Position numbers and translations under genes: made by a program. The notes under the pieces are model-generated. The model saw only the letters and a program-made list of their open reading frames with translations, had not been told where the DNA came from and did no database searches. 64,000 nt of DNA from DASRDU01 sp035560235 (GTDB lineage: Bacteria; Acidobacteriota; Blastocatellia; RBC074): positions 62,001 through 126,000 of the forward strand of contig DATMAG010000100.1 of assembly GCA_035560235.1 (NCBI GenBank), read 5' to 3'. Positions 8,515-18,357 of this stretch are shown here, in pieces (position 1 is the stretch's first letter; every line of letters begins with the position of its first letter).

Positions 8515-9369
8515 TCAGTTGAGATGCCCTTTTTCGCGCAGGTACAGATTGAGCGCGTCGCTCCAGTGACGCAGCGGCGCGAGCGTTTCGCTGCGCATCA
8601 CTGAATAAGCGGGCCGCGCGGCGCGACCGGTGAAATCGGCGCTCGTGACCGGCTCGACTTGGGCGGCGAGGCCAAGCCGACGGATGATTTCGCGGGCAAA
8701 ATCAAACCAGGTCACTTCACCCTCAGCCGCGAGATGATAAGTGCCGAACGGACGTCCGGCCTCGATCAGATCAGCCACGCCTGCGGCCAGATCCGGCGTG
8801 TATGTCGGCGCTCCGGTCTGATCAGTGACGACTCTGACGCGGCCCTCGGCGCGGGCGCGGCTGATGATCGCTTCAACGAAGTTGCCGCCCTTGCCTCGCG
8901 ATCCGGCCACTCCGTACAGCCCCATCACGCGCACGATGTAATGCCGCGCATTGCGCTGCCGGATCATCTGCTCGCCCGCGAATTTTGAGACGCCATAAGC
9001 GCTGAGCGGGCGCGGCGTGTCGCTTTCGAGATAAGGCGCGCGTTTGTTTCCGTCAAAGACGTAATCGGTGCTGAAGTGCATCAGCGCAATGCCGAATTCG
9101 TGTGTGAGCGCAGCCATTCGCGCCGGAACGAGGGCATTGAGTGTGAAGGCTTCATCGAGCATCCGTTCACAGTCATCCACGCGATTTTCCGCCGTGCAGT
9201 TGACGAGCAGCTCCGGCTTTGTTTCGCTGAGGACAGCTTTCATTTGCGCTGTGTCGGTCACATCGAGTTCCGCGCGCGTGAGCGGCGTCACCGCGTGATT
9301 GCGGGTCTGCAGTTCACGCGCGAGGTCAGTGCCAAGTTGTCCGGCGGCTCCGGTCAGAAGGATCTTCAT
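8515..9369 (-). CDS. rfbD: dTDP-4-dehydrorhamnose reductase
   Basis: A 284-residue NAD(P)H-dependent extended short-chain dehydrogenase/reductase that makes the last step to dTDP-L-rhamnose. Seen directly: the nucleotide-binding GAAGQLG at residues 7-13, the family's STDYVFDG stretch, and the catalytic YxxxK (YGVSK). The ATG at 9369 is chosen because MKILLTG is the family start and a GGTGAG Shine-Dalgarno lies just upstream; an in-frame extension to 9459 is unlikely. The other rml genes are not in this window. Its presence suggests that the polymer contains rhamnose. Confidence 0.9.
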   Translation of the reverse strand: MKILLTGAAGQLGTDLARELQTRNHAVTPLTRAELDVTDTAQMKAVLSETKPELLVNCTAENRVDDCERMLDEAFTLNALVPARMAALTHEFGIALMHFSTDYVFDGNKRAPYLESDTPRPLSAYGVSKFAGEQMIRQRNARHYIVRVMGLYGVAGSRGKGGNFVEAIISRARAEGRVRVVTDQTGAPTYTPDLAAGVADLIEAGRPFGTYHLAAEGEVTWFDFAREIIRRLGLAAQVEPVTSADFTGRAARPAYSVMRSETLAPLRHWSDALNLYLREKGHLN

Positions 9370-9686
9370 TGCGCTCACCATCCGATCTGAAATTCGGTTT
9401 TGTTTCTGACGGCTCCGGCCTCGTGACCGGCCAGCAGAGACACGTCTGCCCGCAATCAACCATAAAGGAAACCTCGTGTCGAGGCAGCATCCTGATTTTC
9501 AGATCGTTCCCCTTCGTATCGTTCAGCGCAGCCTGTCAGCGTGGTCGCTCTGAAAATGGAGCAGCCACGACTGATTGCCGGTCAGTCGGCGGGCTGAACA
9601 GGTGAACCGGCTGATGGCCTTTCACCGGGCAGCCTGCGCTGACGGCGCGTGCAGCAGTGATGAACGTTTCCCCTTCCTGACTCTGA
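9370..9686. other. Intergenic gap inside the polysaccharide operon
   Basis: These 317 bases separate the CpsB-like gene from rfbD within a minus-strand operon where other gaps are mostly under 120 nt. No convincing reading frame, strong terminator or sigma-70-like promoter was found by eye. It may hold an internal promoter or the remains of a gene. Confidence 0.4.
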
Positions 9687-10502
9687 CTAACCGAGCGCGG
9701 CTTCGAGCGCCGACCAGCGGCGCGCAGCGAGCGGAACCGGTATGTCCGCCGTCTGCATCAGCACTTCGAGCGCGTTTTCGCCCACCAGGGCCTGCGCCGC
9801 GTGTCTGCCGATGAGGCGGGCCGCGCGCTGACAGGCTTCAGCCAGGCTGACCTGGCTGCGTGAACGATGATTCGTGCGGGTGGCGATGAAGTGAACCTGA
9901 TTGCGCTCCAGCAGGTCGAGCGCGAATCGTTCCACTTCCCGGCCATAACCGCCGAGAATACTGGTCGCATCAAGCTGAACGAGCGCGCCCTGCGCCGTCA
10001 GCCGGTTCAGCAGCGCGCGATCGCGCCGCAGCACGCGGCTGCATTCAGGATGCGCAATGATCGGACGCCAGCCGTCCGTCATCAGCCGCTCAAACAGCGC
10101 GTCGGCTGCGGGCACGGCCTGGAGCGCCGGAAAGCCGACGAGCAGATAACTGCTGCCGTTGATCGTCGGCGCGACCGGAAAATCGGCCAGCAGTTCCGGC
10201 AGTCCGGCACTCAGCGTCCATTCATAACCTGCGGCCAGTTTCAACTGACTGAAGAATGGCGAAGCCTGTTCGCCCCTGGTCGCTTCGGTCTGCAGTTCGA
10301 TGGCCTGTCGCAGTTCGGCCAGTCGCCTTTCAAAAAGCTGCACCCAGGCGCTGTCTGCATTTCTGTCTGACGAAGGCACCCGGCAGGTCACGACGATTTC
10401 CCTGATGCCGTCGCGCCACGCCAGTTCACAGCTTTCCAGCGCCTTGTCCTGACTGACTGCTGAGCCATCTTCACCCAGCAGGTGATTGTTCAGATCAATC
10501 AT
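9687..10502 (-). CDS. CpsB/YwqE-like PHP-fold tyrosine phosphatase, metal site degenerate
   Basis: A 271-residue protein with the layout of PHP-fold phosphatases that dephosphorylate BY-kinases: MIDLNNHLL at the start, IIAHPE (residues 148-153), the LVQLDATSILGGYG segment and VHFIA near residue 204. Family members normally bind metal through HxH at the start, TPH(H) near residue 42, a Glu in LLxE(F/L)P, HPE and SDAH. Here these read NNH, TCRV, LLVGFP, HPE and TRTNH, so about half the expected ligands are gone. The ATG at 10502 follows a GAGAAG ribosome site. It lies directly downstream of its likely partner kinase. Probably a pseudo-phosphatase or regulatory protein, though the fold assignment is firm. 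Confidence 0.75.
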   Translation of the reverse strand: MIDLNNHLLGEDGSAVSQDKALESCELAWRDGIREIVVTCRVPSSDRNADSAWVQLFERRLAELRQAIELQTEATRGEQASPFFSQLKLAAGYEWTLSAGLPELLADFPVAPTINGSSYLLVGFPALQAVPAADALFERLMTDGWRPIIAHPECSRVLRRDRALLNRLTAQGALVQLDATSILGGYGREVERFALDLLERNQVHFIATRTNHRSRSQVSLAEACQRAARLIGRHAAQALVGENALEVLMQTADIPVPLAARRWSALEAALG

Positions 10503-10535
10503 TGTCTTCTCACTAGCGGCAGGGCTGTCCTTTGT

Positions 10536-10571
10536 GACACGGCGGGAGTGCGACGCGGCGACACGGCGGGA
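10536..10571. repeat. Short direct repeat between kinase and phosphatase genes
   Basis: The 12-mer gacacggcggga occurs at 10536-10547 and again at 10560-10571 (period 24), with a similar gacgcggcg between. It lies in the gap between the autokinase and phosphatase genes and looks like a small GC-rich tandem element. Confidence 0.6.
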
Positions 10572-10612
10572 AATCATCAGCATCCGTGTCGCCCCCGCGC
10601 AGTGTCAGGCTT

Positions 10613-13018
10613 TCATACTTCAGCCGTCATCTCTTCTTCAGCTTCCTTTTCGCGGCGGCGCACCGGCTCACGGCCATCACCGGCCTCTTCGCTGTCCTGG
10701 TTGTAGTAATAACGGCTGTAGTAGGTTGAGTAGTAATAGTAATCGTGCGGCTGGAGCTTGATGTGATTGACCACCACACCGAGCACCCTGGCGCCGACGG
10801 CCTGCAGATTGGCCTTGGTGCGCTGCGCCATTTCGCGCGACGTGATGCCGGCCTTGACCACGATGATCACACCTTCAACCAGCGACGAGAGAATCAGGCC
10901 GTCAGCAAAGGAGGCGACCGGCGGCGAGTCAATCACCACGTAATCGAAGTTCTGCGTCAGCGTTTCGACCATCTGCCGCATCCGCTGCGAGCCGAGCAGT
11001 TCAGCCGGATTCGGCGGCAGCGGCCCGGCAGGCAGCACATAAAGATTGGGCAGCGCCGTCTGGATCAGCGAAGCGAGATCGCTGTCACCGGCCAGGTAAT
11101 TGCACGACCCGCGCGTATTTTTGAGATTGAAAATCTTGTGCGCGCGCGGACGCCGCAGGTCAGCGTCAACCAGCAGCACCGATGAACCGGTCTGCGCAAG
11201 CGAAATCGCCAGGTTGACGCTCGTCGTCGTCTTGCCTTCGGTCGGCTGGCTGCTGGTGACGAGAATCGTGCGCGGCGCGTGTTCGGCTGACGAGAGCAGC
11301 ACCGCCGTGCGCAACTGACGGTAGCTTTCAGCCAGCGACGAGGTTGATTCCACCTGAGTCAGAATTACCTGCCCGCTCGAAACGCCGGGCGGAGCGAGTT
11401 CCTTGCTGCCGTTCTGAGAACCGGCGAGCAGCTTGCGTCCCTTGCTGCCCGAAAAGACCGGAATCACGCCAAGCGCAGGCAGCGCCAGGTAACGGTCAAT
11501 GTCCTCGACCGATTCGATCTTGTTGTTGAGGTAATCAAGGAAGATCGCCAGACCGAGGCCCGCAACCAGACTGATGACGAATGCCAGCAGCACGTTCTGC
11601 ACGCGGTGCGGCGCCACCGGAATGCGTGGCATCGCGGAATAATGCGTGACGCGAATGTTGTTGGTCAGTGAGAGCGAAGCCGTGTTGACTTCAAGTTCCT
11701 TCTGGCTCTGCAGCAGGTTGTCGAGCAGGCGGCGGTTGGTTTCGACATCCTGTTGCAGAATCTTCGCCTGAATCGCGCCCTCGTTCGATTTGAGCGTTTC
11801 GCCCTTCTGCTCGTTGAGCGCCTTGCGAATGGATTCCTCACGCTGCAGCGCGGCGTGGTAACGATTGCTGATGCCGCCGATGATGCGCTGCTGAGCGGCG
11901 CGCAGTTCGCCTTCAACCTGGGCAATCTGCTGATCAACCTTCTTCACTTCCGGCCACTCGGGCGTGTAGACCACGATCAGATTGGAGCGCGCCTGCTTCA
12001 GTTCGGTCAGCCTTTTGTTCAGGTCGCGGATATATTCATCACGCTGCACGTCAGGAATCGTTGCCGGGTCGGCTGCCTGCGCCTGCTGATAGATGCCTTC
12101 CAGACTTTTGCGTTCGTTTTCGGCCTCAAGCAGCGCCGTATTGAGTCCCGAGAGTCGCGCGATGACCGTGCTTTCCTTTTCGCCGAAGTCAATCACCTCG
12201 TTGTTGCGCCGGTAATTGAGCAGTTTCTCTTCGGCAGTTCGCAGTTCAAGCGTCACCTGCGAGATTCTGTACTTGAGAAACTCTTCTGAATCCCGGCTGC
12301 TCGCGCGGCGGGTTTCGAGATCGTTTTTGATAAAGACATCACCCCAGGTATCAGTGATCTTCTTGGCCAGCTCACGATCCTTGTGGCGGTATTTGATTTC
12401 GACCAGGCGCGTGTCGCGCAGCCGCCCGATTTCGATTACATCCATCAGTTCCTCGATGTAATCGGCCAGCCGGTCCATATCGGCCTGCTCCTCGCTGCGA
12501 CCGGAGGTGACCTGCAGCGTGCGCGGCCTGCTGTCGGCGACATCGGCAAAGCGGCGGCGCTTCGGCTGAAAGTTCGGGTTGTGTTCGAGGTCGAGCGTTC
12601 TGGCGACCTGATAGGCGATGTTCGGATTGAGCAGATTCTTCAACTGCGTGTTGATGTAGAGCGTGTCATCCGCCCCGATCCGCAGTTCCTTGAGCGTGAA
12701 GGAATTCTTCTGTTCGTTGTCAATCTGAATGGTGGTCTTGCCTTCGTAAATGGAAGGCGAGCGCAGCATATAAACGGTCATCAGCGTGACCGCGATGAAG
12801 ACGACGCTGATCGGCACCCAGAGGCGGCGGCGAATGATGCGCCAGTAATCGCGCAGGTGCATCTGTCGGCCATCCGCCTGCTGCGCCGTCCGCCCGTAGG
12901 GATATTCGTGACGCGCATCAACGGCTGAAGTCGGCACGGGCAGAGTCGTGCTCTCGACGAATTGAAAGGGTTTCAGGCTGTTTTTGTTGTCGTGGTTGTT
13001 CTGATTTTCTTCCTGCAT
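10613..13018 (-). CDS. Polysaccharide co-polymerase / tyrosine autokinase (Wzc-like BY-kinase)
   Basis: An 801-residue fused chain-length regulator and bacterial tyrosine kinase. An N-terminal Wzz-type domain has one membrane segment (about 66-85), then a long periplasmic coiled coil (about 240-440), a proline-rich motif (MPRIPVAP, near 463) and a second membrane segment (about 476-495). The cytosolic kinase has Walker A QPTEGKTT (near 593), Walker A' LLVDADLRRP (near 615) and Walker B VVIDSPP (near 695). A tail of nine tyrosines in 13 residues (760-772) is the autophosphorylation cluster. The ATG at 13018 has a GGAAAGA site; a TTG at 13042 would add eight residues. It controls polymer length and export together with the Wza-like protein upstream. 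Confidence 0.93.
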   Translation of the reverse strand: MQEENQNNHDNKNSLKPFQFVESTTLPVPTSAVDARHEYPYGRTAQQADGRQMHLRDYWRIIRRRLWVPISVVFIAVTLMTVYMLRSPSIYEGKTTIQIDNEQKNSFTLKELRIGADDTLYINTQLKNLLNPNIAYQVARTLDLEHNPNFQPKRRRFADVADSRPRTLQVTSGRSEEQADMDRLADYIEELMDVIEIGRLRDTRLVEIKYRHKDRELAKKITDTWGDVFIKNDLETRRASSRDSEEFLKYRISQVTLELRTAEEKLLNYRRNNEVIDFGEKESTVIARLSGLNTALLEAENERKSLEGIYQQAQAADPATIPDVQRDEYIRDLNKRLTELKQARSNLIVVYTPEWPEVKKVDQQIAQVEGELRAAQQRIIGGISNRYHAALQREESIRKALNEQKGETLKSNEGAIQAKILQQDVETNRRLLDNLLQSQKELEVNTASLSLTNNIRVTHYSAMPRIPVAPHRVQNVLLAFVISLVAGLGLAIFLDYLNNKIESVEDIDRYLALPALGVIPVFSGSKGRKLLAGSQNGSKELAPPGVSSGQVILTQVESTSSLAESYRQLRTAVLLSSAEHAPRTILVTSSQPTEGKTTTSVNLAISLAQTGSSVLLVDADLRRPRAHKIFNLKNTRGSCNYLAGDSDLASLIQTALPNLYVLPAGPLPPNPAELLGSQRMRQMVETLTQNFDYVVIDSPPVASFADGLILSSLVEGVIIVVKAGITSREMAQRTKANLQAVGARVLGVVVNHIKLQPHDYYYYSTYYSRYYYNQDSEEAGDGREPVRRREKEAEEEMTAEV

Positions 13019-13136
13019 TCTTTCCAACCTCGGTTCAGCCAATCAAATGATTGCCAGATGATTGATCGCTCAACAGGGGGCGTAAATTGACACTGGTAGT
13101 GAGTCTGAGGCACGGATGGCGGGGTCTCCTGCGGCC

Positions 13137-14219
13137 TCAGCGGCGTGTGCCGATAATGTAGGGGACAAGGCCCAGCGTGGGAGCAATCTGCCGGAGCAGA
13201 CTCTGGGCGACGCTCTTGCCGGCGGAATTGCTCACGTCCACAACATCGCTGGCTTCGAGCGCGACATCCTCGGTCTTCTTCTTCTGGATGTCGTCAATGT
13301 TGTAGACCTTCTCTTCGACGACCGTGCTGCCCTGCTTCTTGCGCAGCAGCCGGACCTTCTTTCCGGCTTCGGGCATCAGGCCGCCGGCCATGGCGATGGC
13401 CTGAGTCAGCGTGGTTCCGGCGGCCATCCTGACCGAACCCGGCTTGATAACCATTCCGGTCACGAAAATCTGATCGGCCTCAGGCACACTGACCACATCG
13501 CCCGGCGAGACATAGACGCTGGCGGCAGCGCCGCCCGAGAGCAGATCGCTGAGCTTGTAAGAGGAGAATGAAAGACCTTCGACCGCTGATTCCGCAGCCG
13601 CGCCGCCATTCTGGTCCATCGCACAGAGGTTGCGACTGCCGCCGTGAATGACGTGGACCACGTAGCCTGCATCCTTCGTCGGGCCACCGGCAAAGGTCAG
13701 CAGCTCAAGCAGCTTGACGCGCCGCTGAAGCTGAAACCGCGCCGGCTTGTCCACTGCGCCAATCACGGCAACCGGCTGGCTCTGATATTCCCTGATGAAA
13801 ACATCCACCTGCGGATTGTTGATGTACTTCCGGTATTTCTCGGCAATCACCTTCGCCAGTTCGCCTTCGGTCAGACAGGCGGCCTGCACATCGCCGACAA
13901 ACGGCAGTCTGATGGTTCCCTGCGAACTGACGCGCGCGGCGCTAGACAGATCAGGCTGCTGAAACACCCTGACATCGAGCATGTCTCCCGCGCCGATGCG
14001 GTAGTTGTCATCCTCGCTGCCGCCGGAATTGTTCGCTGCCATCCGCACGGCTGCATCCGACAGGGATGGCGACGGAGTCCGAGCCGTGATTTTTTCTGAA
14101 CTGGTCTGGATTTCCTGAGCCCGGCCTGAAGAGATGAAACAGAGCAACAGACTCAGTGCAAGGAAGTGAAGGCGAAATGAGGAAAAAAGTGAGGAGCGCT
14201 CGTGGGACCTCCGCTGCAT
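13137..14219 (-). CDS. Polysaccharide export protein, Wza-like (Poly_export + SLBB)
   Basis: A 360-residue secreted protein. A Sec-type signal (hydrophobic stretch about 15-33, ending SGRAQ) leads to the polysaccharide export domain (YRIGAGDMLDVRVFQQPDL, about 73-91; LPFVGDVQAA). Two SLBB-type segments follow (VAVIGAVDKPARFQL and IFVTGMVIKPGSVRMA). Such proteins form the outer-membrane or periplasmic export channel for capsule/EPS and dock onto Wzc-type kinases. No lipobox cysteine is obvious, unlike E. coli Wza. It is the first gene of the operon; the ATG at 14219 has a clear GGAGGG site 5 nt upstream. Confidence 0.92.
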   Translation of the reverse strand: MQRRSHERSSLFSSFRLHFLALSLLLCFISSGRAQEIQTSSEKITARTPSPSLSDAAVRMAANNSGGSEDDNYRIGAGDMLDVRVFQQPDLSSAARVSSQGTIRLPFVGDVQAACLTEGELAKVIAEKYRKYINNPQVDVFIREYQSQPVAVIGAVDKPARFQLQRRVKLLELLTFAGGPTKDAGYVVHVIHGGSRNLCAMDQNGGAAAESAVEGLSFSSYKLSDLLSGGAAASVYVSPGDVVSVPEADQIFVTGMVIKPGSVRMAAGTTLTQAIAMAGGLMPEAGKKVRLLRKKQGSTVVEEKVYNIDDIQKKKTEDVALEASDVVDVSNSAGKSVAQSLLRQIAPTLGLVPYIIGTRR

Positions 14220-14424
14220 AAACCCTCCGAATGAAAACTCAAGGTACTGGCTACACCCGAACGATCCTGTTCGTCTCCGTCACCGGCTCAGTCAGCTATG
14301 AAACTGGAGAGACAAACGTGAATCAGAAAACCCGTAACCTGCGGGCGAGAGGGACAAGCGTGTGGATCATGTTCGGGCTATTCCTAACAACTTTGTGGAA
14401 ACTCAGTGGGGCTGATCTTTTTCG

Positions 14425-14451
14425 GAACCTGTGTCAGAGAACCTGTGTGAG
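14425..14451. repeat. Tandem direct repeat in the operon leader
   Basis: gaacctgtgtcaga (14425-14438) is followed immediately by gaacctgtgtgag (14439-14451). It is downstream of the candidate promoter at 14538-14567 on the minus strand, so it could be a repressor site or an RNA element. No family is recognised. Confidence 0.45.
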
Positions 14452-14537
14452 TTCGGCGCGGCTGTCGCGCCCTGACTGCGGCCTTGCGGTTGTCATCGGG
14501 ATTCAGTCGTCCCAACCGCGCTGTCAAACGATGTTTA

Positions 14538-14567
14538 AGTATCGCTGATGCTGACGCGGCGTGTCAA
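14538..14567 (-). promoter_or_regulatory. Candidate sigma-70-type promoter of the polysaccharide operon
   Basis: On the minus strand TTGACA (14567-14562), an 18-nt spacer and GATACT (14543-14538). The perfect -35 and good -10 would start transcription near 14531 and give a leader of about 310 nt before the Wza-like ATG. Seen by eye only. Confidence 0.5.
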
Positions 14568-14717
14568 CGATGAATTTTCCGCACCTTGTACGAAAGATCG
14601 CATCTCTCTCAATTTCAAGCTGATCTTTTCTGGCAGAGCGGCGATAAATGCGTTTCTCACCAGCGGTGAATAATGAAAGTTATCAGCCTGCGAAGAATTC
14701 CGGGTTATAGTTAAGCC

Positions 14718-16040
14718 ATGTTCAGCATCAGATTAAAGCACCCGGTGTTGCGCGCAGTCCTGTTGTTACAGCTCATTACCGTGCTTGTCTGGCTGTCCTG
14801 GCTGAGTCTTCGCACCGCAGCCGGTGACAGTCTGGCGACTTTTGCGCTGCGGATGAAGGAACTGGATAAGGGCGTACGGTTGCAGACGGCGGCAGCGGCG
14901 GTCCGTTACGCGCCGAATGATCCGCTCACCCGGTTCAGGGCAGGACTGACGCAACTGGAAATCTCATCCGAAGACTTTGACGAAGCAACTTTGACGACTG
15001 CGATTGAGCAGTTACGCGCAGCAGCACGGCTGGCCCCTGAAGATTACCGCATCTGGCTGGCGCTTGGCCGCGCGCTGTCGCGTTCTTCTGCAACAGACGC
15101 CGTGGCAGAAGCCCGTCAGGCGCTGGAGCGGGCAGTGCAGCTTGCGCCCAGGCATTTCGAGCCGCACTGGGCGCTTGGCAACTTTCTGCTCCGCACGGGC
15201 GAGCGCGAAGCCGCCTGCGAAGCGTTTCAGGTGCCGATGACTAACCGGCCCGATATGTTCTATCTGATCTTCGATTCTGTCTGGGAAGCGTGGCAGGGCG
15301 ATGTGCCTGCGATCCTGCGCGCGCTGAAAACTCCTGCCCCATCGCGCCCGCAGCTCGCCTTCGCGCTGGTGCAGCGCCAGCGACTGCCGGAAGCACTCGC
15401 AGTCTGGAAGGAAGCCGAAAAAACGCCCGAGAATGCGCGGCAGATGTACGAGTATCTTTTCAACCATCGCTTCTATATAGCGGCTTACGAGGTCTGGCGC
15501 AACGCTCCGGGCAGCAGCGCGCCTGCGCCCGATCAGGCTTCGCTCCTGTCCAACGGCAGTTTCGATGAACAGATCACGATGGATGCAACGACGCCGTTTC
15601 TGACGTGGCAGATCTCCCCGCGCAGCGGCGTCTCGCTGTCGCTTGATGACCGGCAGGCTCATTCCGGTCGGCACTGCCTGCGCATCAGCTTCGATGTCAG
15701 GGACAATGGCGAATTCATTCTGGCGCAGCAGAACGTCACGGTTTCGCCATCCACGAGTTACCGTCTCAGCTTCGCGGTCAGAAGCGAGGAATTGAAAAGC
15801 TTCAGCCCGCCGCTCATCGAAGTCGTTGATCTGGCCGGACGCGATCAGCTCAGCGTGGCGGCTCCGCCCGTTGAAGCTTCGGTCAGTGCCTGGCGTGAGT
15901 CAGTCATTGATTTCACCACGAAGCCGAAGACCGAAGCCGTCGCGGTGCGCATCATTCGCCGCGCCTGCGCTGAAGCGACGTGCCCGCTGACCGGACGCGT
16001 CTGGTTCGACAGCTTCAGGCTGGCTCCGGCCTCAAGGTGA
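14718..16040 (+). CDS. Membrane-anchored TPR protein with C-terminal lectin-like domain
   Basis: A 440-residue protein. One N-terminal membrane segment (about 10-30, LLLQLITVLVWLSWLSL) would anchor it with the rest in the periplasm. TPR-like helices follow (for example IWLALGRAL and HWALGNFLLRTGERE, about 110-170). The last 160 residues look like a beta-sandwich carbohydrate-binding module: LLSNGSFDE opens it and FSFDxF-type elements (WFDSFRLAP) close it. The 43-nt gap to an O-antigen ligase downstream suggests co-expression, so it may present or sense glycan during ligation or polymerisation. The lectin-fold assignment is inference from pattern, and no exact family was recognised. Confidence 0.7.
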   Translation: MFSIRLKHPVLRAVLLLQLITVLVWLSWLSLRTAAGDSLATFALRMKELDKGVRLQTAAAAVRYAPNDPLTRFRAGLTQLEISSEDFDEATLTTAIEQLRAAARLAPEDYRIWLALGRALSRSSATDAVAEARQALERAVQLAPRHFEPHWALGNFLLRTGEREAACEAFQVPMTNRPDMFYLIFDSVWEAWQGDVPAILRALKTPAPSRPQLAFALVQRQRLPEALAVWKEAEKTPENARQMYEYLFNHRFYIAAYEVWRNAPGSSAPAPDQASLLSNGSFDEQITMDATTPFLTWQISPRSGVSLSLDDRQAHSGRHCLRISFDVRDNGEFILAQQNVTVSPSTSYRLSFAVRSEELKSFSPPLIEVVDLAGRDQLSVAAPPVEASVSAWRESVIDFTTKPKTEAVAVRIIRRACAEATCPLTGRVWFDSFRLAPASR

Positions 16041-16083
16041 TCGCCTGTAATATTCAGAGTTCCCGAAATCGCCCCTGCTTCCA

Positions 16084-17371
<1,288 letters not shown>

Positions 17372-17388
<17 letters not shown>

Positions 17389-17409
17389 ACACGCCTTCGC
17401 GGCTGGCCT
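17372..17409. terminator. Hairpin between convergent genes, overlapping a stop codon
   Basis: aggccagcc (17372-17380) pairs perfectly with ggctggcct (17401-17409) around a 20-nt loop that contains the stop of the O-antigen ligase gene. A pyrimidine-rich run (cacttcttctc) follows on the plus strand. Likely a transcription end for the plus-strand unit; without a clear U-tract it is only a candidate. Confidence 0.45.
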
Positions 17410-17439
17410 GCACTTCTTCTCTGAAACTGCGACGGCTGA

Positions 17440-18351
17440 TTATTTCTGAATCTCGCCTTGCAGAAAGGCCCGCACTTTTTTCAGATCCTCCCACGCCTCG
17501 CGCTTCTTGTCGGGCGAGCGCAGCAGAAAGGCCGGATGAAAGGTCGGCAGCACCTTGATGCCCGCGATGCGCGGGTAATCCTGAAACTCGCCGCGCAGTT
17601 TTGTAATGCCGACTTTCGTCTCAAGCAGCCCCTGCGTGGCCGGATTGCCGAGCGTCACGATCAGCTTCGGCCTGATGACGGCAATCTGGCGCAGCAGAAA
17701 CGGCTTGCACGCGGCGGTTTCATCGGCTTCAGGATTGCGGTTGCCGGGCGGGCGCGATTTCAGGATGTTGGCGATGTAAACCTCTTCGCGTTTCATCCCG
17801 ATGGCTTCAATCATCTTCGTCAGCAGTTGTCCGGCGCGCCCGACAAAAGGCCGTCCCGTTGCGTCTTCATCAGCGCCCGGAGCTTCACCAACAAACATCA
17901 GTTCGGCTTTCGGGTTTCCTTCACCGAATACAATATTGGTGCGCGTGCGCCAGAGCTTGCACCGCTGGCATTCACCCAGATCGGCGCGAATGTCTTCGAG
18001 CGTTTCACCGGCATACTGCTCTTCCGGCGCGGCACTGCCAGTCAGCAATTCATCACCAAACAGTGACGAGGCAGGCGGTTCGGATGGTTTACGGGGCATG
18101 GTCTTCACCGGATCGGGAATGGAAGCCGCAGCAGTCGCGGGATTTTCAATGGCTGGCGCTGATGAAACCGCTGCCGACTTTTCATCGCTTTGTGCCACAG
18201 CGACCTGAACAGCGACTTTGCCCGGCGCTTCATTTTCAGTCTGAGCGGGCGGCATCTGTTCGCCAATGTGCGTCAGGCCCATTTCGCGGTAGTAGCGCAG
18301 GTGCTCAGCCGCCTGCCCGATCAGCTCGCGTAATTCTTCCTGCGGATTCAT
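17440..18351 (-). CDS. Family 4-type uracil-DNA glycosylase
   Basis: A 303-residue base-excision repair enzyme that removes uracil from DNA. An Ala/Pro-rich, poorly conserved N-terminal extension of about 115 residues precedes the catalytic domain: CQRC (C128, C131), GEAPG (155-159), GRPFVGRAGQLL, RPPGNRNP (200-207), C215 and HPAFLLR (272-278). Family 4 enzymes hold a [4Fe-4S] cluster with four cysteines; the spacing matches, but the third is serine (S199, KSRPPGNR). It is the last gene of the yicC-gmk-rpoZ-coaBC operon, 6 nt after coaBC. Cluster binding in this protein is therefore uncertain, the family call is not. Confidence 0.88.
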   Translation of the reverse strand: MNPQEELRELIGQAAEHLRYYREMGLTHIGEQMPPAQTENEAPGKVAVQVAVAQSDEKSAAVSSAPAIENPATAAASIPDPVKTMPRKPSEPPASSLFGDELLTGSAAPEEQYAGETLEDIRADLGECQRCKLWRTRTNIVFGEGNPKAELMFVGEAPGADEDATGRPFVGRAGQLLTKMIEAIGMKREEVYIANILKSRPPGNRNPEADETAACKPFLLRQIAVIRPKLIVTLGNPATQGLLETKVGITKLRGEFQDYPRIAGIKVLPTFHPAFLLRSPDKKREAWEDLKKVRAFLQGEIQK

Positions 18352-18357
18352 TGTTCT

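Larger units (their letters stand above)
14220..14717. other. Divergent regulatory region between two polysaccharide transcription units
   Basis: About 500 bases without a credible gene, separating the Wza-like gene (minus) from the TPR/lectin-like gene (plus). It holds a candidate minus promoter at 14538-14567, giving a leader of about 310 nt, and a 13-14-bp tandem direct repeat at 14425-14451. A TATAGT-like hexamer lies just before the plus-strand ATG at 14718 but is too close to it to be a convincing promoter. No known riboswitch consensus was recognised. Confidence 0.5.

Noticed and set aside
14220..14530. c-di-GMP riboswitch in the leader of the polysaccharide operon
   Set aside because: The typical GEMM core sequences were looked for on the minus strand and not found.
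14231..14548. A possible 105-residue gene in the divergent region
   Set aside because: No family pattern or ribosome site; it lies opposite the leader of the Wza-like gene and covers the candidate -10.
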